Source of the DNA: Treponema sp.
Lineage (GTDB): Bacteria > Spirochaetota > Spirochaetia > Treponematales > Breznakiellaceae
Direction of reading: 5' to 3'
DNA length: 9,199 nucleotides
Assembly (NCBI GenBank): GCA_031278755.1
Contig: JAITJV010000008.1
Coordinates: forward strand, 1 to 9,199
The notes beneath the pieces are model-generated. The model had not been told where the DNA came from, searched no databases, and saw only the letters and a list, made by a program, of their open reading frames with translations. Shown in pieces: positions 1-6,055 of the stretch. The first letter of the stretch is position 1. Every line of letters starts with the position of its first letter. The translations under genes were made by a program, and so were the position numbers.

Positions 1-375
1 GGCGGCTTTGAGAGGCTTCTTGAAAAAGGGGCCGGTAATTATGCGGGCGGCAAAACTACCGGCGGCGCCGCCGCCGCCGGTAGTTCCGTGGACGGACCAA
101 GCGCCGCCGGCCGCGGACAGCCTTTTGTTGACAGGGAAAGCGAGCTTTACAAGAAGTGCGAGGAACTGGAAACCTTCCTTGTAAAAAACCTCCTTACCAG
201 CATGCGGAGCACCATACAAAAATCGGGCCTGATAGACGAAGGCTTCGCCGGAAAAATATACGAAGACATGCTCTACGACGAATACGCAAAAGACTTTACC
301 AAAAACGCGGGTTTCGGCCTCGCGGAATTGGCCTATCTGGAACTGTCGGGCCGGCGCGGAAAGATTGCCGTATAA
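1..375 (+). CDS. flgJ: Flagellar rod-binding protein (FlgJ N-terminal domain type), 5' partial
   Basis: The reading frame is open from base 1 to a TAA at 373-375, giving the last 124 residues; the true start lies upstream of the window. A GTG at 88 could also begin an ORF but has no ribosome binding site, and the frame upstream of it codes sensibly, so I take the gene as truncated by the window. The first ~40 visible residues are a Gly/Ala/Ser-rich linker. From about base 124 comes the rod-binding domain: ESELYKKCEELETFLVKNLL, then a Met-Arg-Ser-Thr segment, then IDEGFAGKIYEDMLYDEYAK, which resembles the FlgJ_N (rod-binding) family. In that family the domain caps the growing flagellar rod in the periplasm. 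Enteric FlgJ has a C-terminal muramidase; this protein stops just after the rod domain, as in other spirochaetes, so a separate enzyme would have to open the peptidoglycan. The family call is firm; the symbol is by homology only. Confidence 0.85.
   Translation, partial: GGFERLLEKGAGNYAGGKTTGGAAAAGSSVDGPSAAGRGQPFVDRESELYKKCEELETFLVKNLLTSMRSTIQKSGLIDEGFAGKIYEDMLYDEYAKDFTKNAGFGLAELAYLELSGRRGKIAV
54..85. repeat. Perfect 13-bp inverted repeat inside the flgJ linker
   Basis: The left arm AACTACCGGCGGC (54-66) is the exact reverse complement of GCCGCCGGTAGTT (73-85), separated by the 6-nt loop GCCGCC (67-72). The structure is very GC-rich and would form a strong stem in DNA or RNA. It lies in the coding frame of the rod-binding protein, encoding part of the Thr-Gly-Ala-Gly-Ser linker. 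It has no T-tract after it, so it is not a standard terminator. Confidence 0.8.
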
Positions 376-580
376 AATGCCGGCATTCTTCTATCCCCGA
401 ATATCCTGAATCCGCCGCGCCGGGAGTTAAAGGAAAAGCCGGAGGCGCCGCGTCCGATGTGTATTGAATGATGAGCCTGCTCCAAAACCCGGTTGGTTTT
501 GAAACCGCTTCTGATATTTTCCGGTTTTTAAAGATTCGTCCGCCGGGCGGTTTGAAAGTTGTATCGGCGCCTGGTAAATT
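376..580. other. Gene-poor spacer between convergent flgJ and the CPBP protease gene
   Basis: About 205 nt between the end of the plus-strand rod-binding gene and the end of the minus-strand protease gene. I see no convincing gene. A 38-codon ORF at 468-584 on the plus strand has no nearby ribosome binding site and no recognisable similarity. The distal half carries overlapping CCGGTT/AACCGG-type inverted repeats (listed separately), as expected where two transcription units converge. No tRNA, small RNA or attachment site is evident. Confidence 0.6.
483..529 (+). terminator. Probable intrinsic terminator cluster after flgJ
   Basis: Two alternative hairpins overlap here. CAAAACC (483-489) pairs with GGTTTTG (495-501) around a CGGTT loop. 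AAACCG (502-507) pairs with CGGTTT (522-527) around a 14-nt loop, and the second arm runs into TTTTT (525-529). The second fits a weak rho-independent terminator on the plus strand. A further short GC hairpin, CCGC-CGG-GCGG followed by TTT, lies at 540-553. Stems are short, so this is a tentative call based on position between convergent genes. Confidence 0.35.
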
Positions 581-1222
581 TTAGCCTATTGTACCCGCCG
601 CATAAACAAAAATATTATACAGCCCATGGGCAAAGGCGATGCCGTGGAGGGATCTGAAACGCATAAAAATGAACGAAAGGAGAAAACCCGCCAAAACGGC
701 GTTAAGGCAGCCCCAGGGGCCTTCGTAAATATGGCAGATTGAAAAAAGAAGCGCCGAGACAAGCACGGTTTTCCCCTGGGAAATGCCGTGATCTTCCAGT
801 TTCCGGTGAAGGTAAAACCGGAAGAAACTTTCTTCAAGATAACCGGTGCTGAGGCAGGAAAGGGCGAGGACAAGCCATCCGGGAATGTTTTCGGGCGATT
901 CGACGCGGGGGCCTTCGGGGATGCCGGGGAAAAAAGAAGAAACCGCGGAAATGGTGACCCCGATCAGTATCATTCCGGGAAAAGTAAGGGCCAGGGAAGG
1001 AAGATCGCGCAGGCCGGAAATTCCCGCTCCCCACGCCCGGAAACTTTTGGTCCGGAGCAGTATATACCAAATAAGCGCCAGAGATGGTATATTATAAAAA
1101 AAGGTTCTTGTCAGTTCCGCCGAAAGGGAGAACGGGATAAGATCCGGCGGCGGCGCGGGATAAACAGAAGCGGAAAGAAAAAGCACAAAGTAGAGGATAA
1201 GGGGTTCAATGAGGGCGCTCAT
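581..1222 (-). CDS. CPBP (CAAX protease and bacteriocin-processing) family intramembrane metalloprotease
   Basis: A 213-residue, strongly hydrophobic protein. It carries the three motifs of the CPBP/Abi (Rce1-like) family in order: EESFFR (E120, E121, R125), FSICH (F150, H154) and HGLYN (H189, N193). In this family the glutamates and histidines form the intramembrane active site. Several membrane helices are visible, the first at about residues 5-20 and others around residues 40-55, 80-95, 112-125, 142-155, 165-178 and 185-208. The ATG at 1222 is preceded on its strand by AAGGAA (complement of 1235-1240), 12 nt away, a slightly long but usable spacing. Bacterial members process peptides, give bacteriocin immunity or regulate signalling; neighbouring genes do not identify the substrate here. 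It is transcribed away from the large operon, from a promoter region shared with it. Family assignment is strong; role unknown. Confidence 0.88.
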   Translation of the reverse strand: MSALIEPLILYFVLFLSASVYPAPPPDLIPFSLSAELTRTFFYNIPSLALIWYILLRTKSFRAWGAGISGLRDLPSLALTFPGMILIGVTISAVSSFFPGIPEGPRVESPENIPGWLVLALSCLSTGYLEESFFRFYLHRKLEDHGISQGKTVLVSALLFSICHIYEGPWGCLNAVLAGFLLSFIFMRFRSLHGIAFAHGLYNIFVYAAGTIG

Positions 1223-1240
1223 AAATGCTTTTTCTTCCTT

Positions 1241-1270
1241 TTGACATCCTGTCCGGTATGATGTTATAGT
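1241..1270 (+). promoter_or_regulatory. Sigma70-type promoter of the eight-gene operon
   Basis: TTGACA at 1241-1246 is a perfect -35 box. After 17 nt comes TTATAG (1264-1269); an 18-nt spacing gives TATAGT (1265-1270). Transcription would start near 1276, leaving a leader of about 60 nt before the PilZ gene at 1337. No other comparable promoter is evident between here and 8937. Confidence 0.7.
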
Positions 1271-1276
1271 ATTATA
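1271..1276 (-). promoter_or_regulatory. Minus-strand -10 box (TATAAT) for the CPBP protease gene
   Basis: The complement of 1271-1276 reads TATAAT, a consensus -10 element, directly abutting the plus-strand -10. The start point would be near 1264, with a leader of about 42 nt to the ATG at 1222. The matching -35 region (around 1294-1299 on the complement) is poor, so the promoter may be weak, extended or activator-dependent. Confidence 0.45.
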
Positions 1277-1336
1277 CGGACAATGAAACCTGAATTTGTA
1301 TTTTAACCTATACGAAGTGATTGGGGAACAGCAGGA

Positions 1337-2401
1337 ATGCCCTTGTTTACGTTATTTACCGTCGTCGCCGTCCTCGGCCTTATAATGCTTCTTGTTTCCC
1401 GTCCCAAAAAAGAAAAAGGTTCCTGGGTGCAGTTCTTTGCCAAGGGAAAAGACGCCGGTTTTTCCTTCAGGGAAATAGAACTCCTGCGCCGGCTGGCGGT
1501 AAAGTGCAATATAGCCGATCCTTCTTCCCTTTTCTGGTCCCAGAATCAGTTGGATATATGCATCCGGTCCATGGTCCGCGCTATACGCATGTCCGGGGAA
1601 AGCGATGATACCGGCACCCAGGATTTTCTTTCAAAACTTTACGATTACCGCAAGAAAATCGAGATGGAAAAACCACGGGTAAAAAAAGGCATTTCCAGTT
1701 CCCGGGGGGTCAGCGAAGGCCAGCCTCTGCGCGTGCTTGTAACGGGCACCGGTGTTTTCAAGTCGCAGGTGATAAAAACGACGTCCCAGTATATGACGAT
1801 TTCCCGGCCTACCAACAATAAGGTCCAGTCCGGTTTTTCCTGGAACGGCCTTAAAATTTCCGTCTATTTCTGGCGGGAGGACGACGCGGGTTATGTGTTT
1901 GATTCGCAGGTTGAGGATGAAGTGTTTTCCAAAGGCATTTCTTCGCTTAAAATAAGCCATTCGGATTCCCTGTTCCGTACCCAGAAACGGAAATCCGTCC
2001 GTATAAAGCTGCATAAATCGGCCTTTCTCTACCTCCGTGCGGAAGATGAAGCGCCGGGAACCATAGAAGCGGCGCCGGGACTGAAATGTTTTCTTGAGGA
2101 TCTTTCCGACACCGGCTGCGCCGTTACCGTCGGGGGCAGGGCGGCCGCGGATCTCCGGGTAAAAGTCCAGTTTGCCCTGGATAATACGGCGGTCAGCATG
2201 AGCGGCACCGTGCGTTCCGTTGATTTCAAGGAAGACGTCAACCGTTCCATTCTGCATATTGAAGCGGATTCCCTGCCCCTGGAGACGCGGAATCAAATTC
2301 TGGGAGAAGTGTTCGGTATGCTGCCCGAAGAAGAAGACGAGCTTCCCTTCAGGCTGCTTGATGAAGAAGCTGAAGGCATGACGGATCAGGGCGCCGTTTA
2401 G
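1337..2401 (+). CDS. Membrane-anchored PilZ-domain protein (probable c-di-GMP receptor)
   Basis: A 354-residue protein. Residues 3-20 form an N-terminal membrane anchor (LFTLFTVVAVLGLIMLLV), followed by a basic Lys/Arg stretch. Residues 30-110 look helical and charged. Residues about 128-215 are a beta-rich segment that may match the YcgR-type N-terminal domain, and residues about 216-335 are the PilZ domain. Both c-di-GMP-binding signatures are intact: RKSVR (R218 and R222, the RxxxR motif) and DLSDTG (D255, S257, G260, the D/NxSxxG motif). By family knowledge it should bind c-di-GMP and pass the signal to a partner, such as motility or envelope machinery, at the cytoplasmic membrane face. 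The start ATG is preceded by GGGGAA at 1323-1328, 8 nt upstream. It is the first gene of the operon, 17 nt before the start I prefer for the next one. Ligand binding is inferred from motifs; the output is unknown. Confidence 0.88.
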   Translation: MPLFTLFTVVAVLGLIMLLVSRPKKEKGSWVQFFAKGKDAGFSFREIELLRRLAVKCNIADPSSLFWSQNQLDICIRSMVRAIRMSGESDDTGTQDFLSKLYDYRKKIEMEKPRVKKGISSSRGVSEGQPLRVLVTGTGVFKSQVIKTTSQYMTISRPTNNKVQSGFSWNGLKISVYFWREDDAGYVFDSQVEDEVFSKGISSLKISHSDSLFRTQKRKSVRIKLHKSAFLYLRAEDEAPGTIEAAPGLKCFLEDLSDTGCAVTVGGRAAADLRVKVQFALDNTAVSMSGTVRSVDFKEDVNRSILHIEADSLPLETRNQILGEVFGMLPEEEDELPFRLLDEEAEGMTDQGAV

Positions 2402-2418
2402 GTATGCGGGGGCGAATA

Positions 2419-3651
2419 ATGAAAAAAGGATACAGCGGGGCGCCTGCCTCTCCCGCGCGGCGGGTTCTCGGGCTGTTGATTTTTCTGTGCGGGATCGCGG
2501 CGGCGCAGGAATCCCCCTCTCCGCCGGCGCCGGATCCCATATTGGTTTCCTATAAACAGAATTTTATGCGCGCTTCCCTGGCCGCCAAGGCGGAGATTCT
2601 CAGGGACGCCGCTACGGATGAACAGGCGCGGGAATTCATGGGGCCGCTCTGCGAATACGCGCTTGTTTTTGCCCTGCAGAACGCCGAAATACTCGGGCAG
2701 GATCCCGACATGATAGACCTTGCCGCCTTTGCGGCGCGGGGAATGGGAGAAGCCGGGTATACGGCCGGCGCCGGCGCCCTGTGGGAAGTATTTGACGCCT
2801 ACCGGAATTCCCTGACCAGAACCGAAGTTTTAAAGGCTCTGGGAACCGCGGGGAAGGGCAGCCCGTTTATAGCCGAAAAACTCAATGAACACCTTGCCGG
2901 GGAAAACAGCCGTTACCGTTCCCGTTCGGCTGTTGATTTTCTGACGGTAGAAGCCTGTATCGCCGCCCTTGGTTCCCTTGGGGATCCGTCGTCTTTTTCC
3001 GTTCTTTTTTCCACCCTGGTATCGGGATACCCCGACGCCATTATAAAAGCCGCGGAAAAGGCTCTCTCCGATCTCGGGGGCGATTACAAACAATTTCTTG
3101 TTGAAATAATACGGAACGGCCCGCCGGCGGAAAAACTCGCCGCGTTCAACGCAGGTATGAGCGGCGGGCGTTTCGGTTCCGCGGAAAAAGGCGAAATTGC
3201 CGAAGCCGCCCTTGATGTAAGCCTGGGCCTTGTATCTGATTCAACTAACCGGTATGAAGTGTCTTCGCTCCGTTATGCGGCGGTAAACGTTCTTGCCGCC
3301 ATGCGCTGGAACAGGGCGAATGCGCTTGTGATACGGCATTTTTATACAGCGCAGACGGATTATCAGCAGGGTACGGTTTCCAGGGAACGTTTTCTTGAGG
3401 CAATCGCCTGTTTGGGCGCCATGGGCAGCCCCGAAGCGGCCCAGACCCTGGCTCTGCAGATGGGTTACATCAATTCCCAAATCGAGCGGAACGGCGAATA
3501 TGACGGTGAATTAACCATGGCGGTAATCAGGACCCTGGGTGAAATGGGCGATAAAGCCGCCTATGACAACCTTCTCTATATCGGTTATTTATCCTACCCC
3601 GAGCAGATCAAGGCTGCGGCAAGGGAGGCGCTGAACCGGCTCAAATGGTAG
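2419..3651 (+). CDS. Secreted HEAT-like repeat protein
   Basis: I prefer the ATG at 2419 (410 residues) over the in-frame ATG at 2404. The 2419 start has a GGGGG-containing purine run 6-11 nt upstream and begins MKKGYSG, a normal signal-peptide n-region. The hydrophobic core VLGLLIFLCGIAAA and a likely cleavage near AAA-QE at about residues 31-32 follow. The mature protein is almost all alpha-helical, with recurring pairs of amphipathic helices of HEAT/armadillo style. Examples are AIIKAAEKALSDLGGDYKQF near the middle and QIKAAAREALNRL at the C terminus. Such folds are scaffolds, and no catalytic motif is visible. The protein should act outside the cytoplasmic membrane, probably in the periplasm. 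Its stop overlaps the comEC start by 7 nt (3645-3651), so the two are likely translated together, suggesting but not proving a functional link with the DNA channel. The repeat assignment is from helix pattern only. Confidence 0.72.
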   Translation: MKKGYSGAPASPARRVLGLLIFLCGIAAAQESPSPPAPDPILVSYKQNFMRASLAAKAEILRDAATDEQAREFMGPLCEYALVFALQNAEILGQDPDMIDLAAFAARGMGEAGYTAGAGALWEVFDAYRNSLTRTEVLKALGTAGKGSPFIAEKLNEHLAGENSRYRSRSAVDFLTVEACIAALGSLGDPSSFSVLFSTLVSGYPDAIIKAAEKALSDLGGDYKQFLVEIIRNGPPAEKLAAFNAGMSGGRFGSAEKGEIAEAALDVSLGLVSDSTNRYEVSSLRYAAVNVLAAMRWNRANALVIRHFYTAQTDYQQGTVSRERFLEAIACLGAMGSPEAAQTLALQMGYINSQIERNGEYDGELTMAVIRTLGEMGDKAAYDNLLYIGYLSYPEQIKAAAREALNRLKW

Positions 3652-5153
3652 AAAAACGGCGGTTTACTCCCGTTCTCTCGGCATCCGCAGGCGCCGCGGT
3701 TAGTTATTACTGCGCGGGCCTTTTTGGATGGGGAGGGCGGATAGTTCTTGCGGCCTTCTTTACCGGCTGCGTTTTGTTTTTTCGTGTTCTCGCGGAAGCC
3801 CCTTCCTTTTTTTATTATGAAAAGGACAGGCGAAACCGTACTTTTAAGCGCGTTCACAGCCTGCTTCTGGCTTTTTCCGCGGGTTTGTGCATAGGCACAG
3901 GCGCCGGCGCATCCATGCCGCAGGGGCCTTTTCCCGGCCTGCGGGAAGAAACCGTCGCCGCTGTTTCGGGAAGGCTTGCGGAGGATCCCCGCGCGACGGC
4001 GGGGGGAAGAGGCCTGGGCCTTCTGGATCTGGCCTATGCCGTTGACAGGGCCGGCGTCAAAGCCGGCGCCCGTGGGGAATTGCCGGTCTATTTCCCCGAA
4101 GAAAGCCTCCCGGGAATAAAGGAATTCGGCCGCGGCTGTGTTGTGTACGTGGAAGGAAGTTTTGCCGCAGACGCCGCCGGCCGGCCTTATTTCAGAGCCG
4201 GTTCCGTTCATGTTGTCAAAGCCGCTCCCCCCCTTGAAACCTGGAGAACAGGCGTGCGGAAAAAACTTACGGAGCGCGCCGGCGCTTCACAGGGGGGCTG
4301 GGGCGGCCTTTCGCTGGCCCTGCTCCTTGGCATTAAGGATAACCTCGACAGTACTCTCGCCTCATCTTACCGTGACGCGGGCTGCTCCCACGTGCTTGCC
4401 CTTTCGGGTATGCATCTGGCTATAATATCCGCCGTCGTGGTTTTTCTGCTGAAAAAGCCGCTGGGCGTCAAGGCCGCCGCCGTATCGGGCGCCCTTTTTG
4501 TCCTGGCGTATGTGTTTATTGTCGGCCCCCAGCCCAGCCTTGGCAGGGCGGCGATCATGTACCTTCTGGGAACCCTGGCTGTGCTGGGAAATTTTCACCG
4601 CAACCCGCTCAACCTTCTGGGCATGAGTTTTCTTATACAGATTGCCGTTTATCCCGGATCGGGAACCAGTGTTTCTTTTATCCTTTCCTATCTGGCCCTT
4701 TTCGGCATACTCCTTATCGGGGAAAGCCTGCATGAACTGGGGCGGGGTAAAATACCCGAAATACTGCTCGGCCCTCTTTCGGCTTCCATCGGCGCGTTTA
4801 TCGCCGCCGCCCCGGTAACCGTGTACTGGTTCGGCGTTTTGCGGCCCGCGGGCATTTTGGCCGGCCTTCTCGTCGTTCCCCTTGCGACGGCGTTCATGGC
4901 GGGTTCTCTCGCCTTCCTCGCCCTTGGCTTCATATCCCCTGTTTTGGGGGAAGCCCTTGTCCCTCTGCTTTCCGGTCTTTACCGGGCGCAGGACATGGTA
5001 GTCCGGACGGCCGCCGCTGTTCCGGGTATGGCCGCTCCTGACCCCCTGCCGGTATTGGCGGCGGCGCTGGCCTTCACCCTTTTCCTCCTCTATTTTGAAT
5101 TCAGGATAAAGCGCCGGTGGAACCGCATCACCCCGCCGGTCCTGCCCGCATGA
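3645..5153 (+). CDS. comEC: ComEC/Rec2-family DNA uptake channel protein, without metallo-beta-lactamase domain
   Basis: A 502-residue polytopic membrane protein. Membrane helices near the N terminus (about residues 8-50 and 70-90) are followed by a soluble stretch at about 95-190 in the position of the DUF4131/OB-like extracytoplasmic domain. The hydrophobic competence domain occupies about 215-490. The family hallmark HVLALSGMHLAIIS starts at H249. ComEC forms the inner-membrane channel that imports single-stranded DNA in natural transformation. The protein ends right after the last helix and a basic tail (KRRW), so it lacks the C-terminal metallo-beta-lactamase-like nuclease domain of the ~750-residue long forms. 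The ATG at 3645 overlaps the upstream stop as ATGGTAG. AGGGAGG at 3622-3628 is 16 nt upstream, too far for an ideal site, so coupling with the upstream gene seems likely. Downstream, its TGA overlaps the rsmA start (ATGA, 5150-5153). Family call is strong; whether the cell is competent cannot be told here. Confidence 0.9.
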   Translation: MVEKRRFTPVLSASAGAAVSYYCAGLFGWGGRIVLAAFFTGCVLFFRVLAEAPSFFYYEKDRRNRTFKRVHSLLLAFSAGLCIGTGAGASMPQGPFPGLREETVAAVSGRLAEDPRATAGGRGLGLLDLAYAVDRAGVKAGARGELPVYFPEESLPGIKEFGRGCVVYVEGSFAADAAGRPYFRAGSVHVVKAAPPLETWRTGVRKKLTERAGASQGGWGGLSLALLLGIKDNLDSTLASSYRDAGCSHVLALSGMHLAIISAVVVFLLKKPLGVKAAAVSGALFVLAYVFIVGPQPSLGRAAIMYLLGTLAVLGNFHRNPLNLLGMSFLIQIAVYPGSGTSVSFILSYLALFGILLIGESLHELGRGKIPEILLGPLSASIGAFIAAAPVTVYWFGVLRPAGILAGLLVVPLATAFMAGSLAFLALGFISPVLGEALVPLLSGLYRAQDMVVRTAAAVPGMAAPDPLPVLAAALAFTLFLLYFEFRIKRRWNRITPPVLPA

Positions 5154-6055
5154 ATATCAACTATGATTCGGCGGGGGAACTAAAGGCCCTTCTTGAAGAA
5201 AAGGGCCTTGGAATGCGGAAAAAATACGGGCAGAATTTTCTGATAAACCCGGGGATACGGAAGGCCCTTCTTGACGCGCTGGACGCCGGAGAGGGGGACG
5301 GCGTATGGGAAATAGGCCCCGGTCTGGGGGCCATGACCGCGGGGCTTCTTGAACGGGGAGCGCGTGTTACCGCCTTTGAGATAGATCCCGGGTTCATACG
5401 CCTCCTGAAAGAAATTTTTCCGGATGAAAAGAGGCTTGTCCTCGTAGAAGGAGACGTCCTTAAAACATGGAAAAGCAGGCCCGCCTCTCCCCTGCTTGTG
5501 GGAAACCTCCCGTACAACATAGGCGCGGCCCTTCTGGCCGGTTTTATGGAAAACGGGATGGTTTTCAGGCGCATGGTGGTGACGGTGCAGAAGGAAACCG
5601 CCCGCCGTATGGCGGCCTTTCCCGGCGATGCGGATTATTCATCTTTTTCCGTCGTATGCAGGTCCCGGTACAAGGTTGCCCCGCTTATGACGATCAAAGG
5701 CGCTTCGTTTTATCCTTCCCCCAGGGTTGATTCGCAGGGGGTGCGGCTGGAACTCCGGGATGAAATATCCGGAACATATCCGGACTGTTTTTATCCTCTT
5801 GTACGGCATCTTTTTTCGGTACGCAGAAAAACCATCAAGAACGGGCTTCAAAATTTTCTTTTTTCCCGTATAATAAAGGGGGATTCAGGCGGTTCCGCCG
5901 CTTCGGCCCGTGAAATTCTCAAAAGGCTGGATATACGTGAAAACGAAAGGGCGGAAAACCTGGACATTCCCGTATTTGTACGGATTTCGGGAGAAATTGA
6001 CGGCCTTAGGGATCAAAGAAAATCCGGCCGCGGAAGATCCCCTGGAGAACGATGA
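5150..6055 (+). CDS. rsmA: 16S rRNA (adenine1518-N6/adenine1519-N6)-dimethyltransferase
   Basis: RsmA (KsgA) dimethylates two adjacent adenines in the 3' terminal helix of 16S rRNA, using SAM, late in small-subunit assembly. I start it at the ATG at 5150, giving 301 residues and an ATGA overlap with comEC. A GTG at 5117 in frame would add 11 residues unlike the family and fall inside comEC. Motifs in order: GQNFL (27-31), the SAM-binding loop EIGPGLG (54-60), the acidic EID motif ending strand 2, EGD before motif IV, NLPYNI (119-124) as the catalytic motif, and the C-terminal RRKT (225-228). Length is normal for the family, if slightly long at the C-terminal end. The stop overlaps yggS by 4 nt or 1 nt depending on its start. 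The first 60 bases of coding carry a 9-bp hairpin (listed separately). Assignment is secure. Confidence 0.95.
   Translation: MNINYDSAGELKALLEEKGLGMRKKYGQNFLINPGIRKALLDALDAGEGDGVWEIGPGLGAMTAGLLERGARVTAFEIDPGFIRLLKEIFPDEKRLVLVEGDVLKTWKSRPASPLLVGNLPYNIGAALLAGFMENGMVFRRMVVTVQKETARRMAAFPGDADYSSFSVVCRSRYKVAPLMTIKGASFYPSPRVDSQGVRLELRDEISGTYPDCFYPLVRHLFSVRRKTIKNGLQNFLFSRIIKGDSGGSAASAREILKRLDIRENERAENLDIPVFVRISGEIDGLRDQRKSGRGRSPGER
5183..5209. repeat. 9-bp perfect inverted repeat near the rsmA start
   Basis: AAGGCCCTT (5183-5191) is the reverse complement of AAGGGCCTT (5201-5209), with a 9-nt loop between. It lies 33-59 nt into the rsmA coding sequence. The 14-nt string AAGGCCCTTCTTGA that starts here recurs at 5261-5274 in the same codon phase. 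It encodes Lys-Ala-Leu-Leu both times, so codon preference may explain part of it. Confidence 0.65.

Noticed and set aside
552..580. Possible plus-strand promoter TTGAAA, 17 nt, TAAATT, pointing antisense into the protease gene.
   Set aside because: The -10 matches only four of six positions and there is no plus-strand gene downstream; chance occurrence is likely.
468..584. A 38-codon ORF starting with two Met codons in the flgJ-protease spacer.
   Set aside because: The nearest GGAGG (441-445) is over 20 nt upstream, the frame overlaps the terminator-like repeats and the end of the protease gene, and the peptide resembles nothing I know.
788..1261. Plus-strand ORF of 157 codons opposite the CPBP protease.
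   Set aside because: Low-complexity Lys/Arg/Gly-rich translation with no family resemblance, lying antisense to a gene with all its motifs intact.
2419..2520. Possible lipobox (IFLC) in the HEAT-like protein signal peptide.
   Set aside because: The residue before Cys is Leu and that before it Phe, which is poor even for the relaxed spirochaete lipobox. A signal peptidase I site after AAA is a better fit.
3594..4211. Minus-strand ORF of 205 codons across the start of comEC.
   Set aside because: It is antisense to two well-supported genes, has no ribosome binding site or family signature, and reflects the GC-rich codon pattern of the opposite strand.
5117..5149. GTG start giving RsmA 11 extra N-terminal residues.
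   Set aside because: The extension overlaps comEC, is Pro/His-rich and unlike family N termini; the ATG at 5150 forms a typical ATGA junction.
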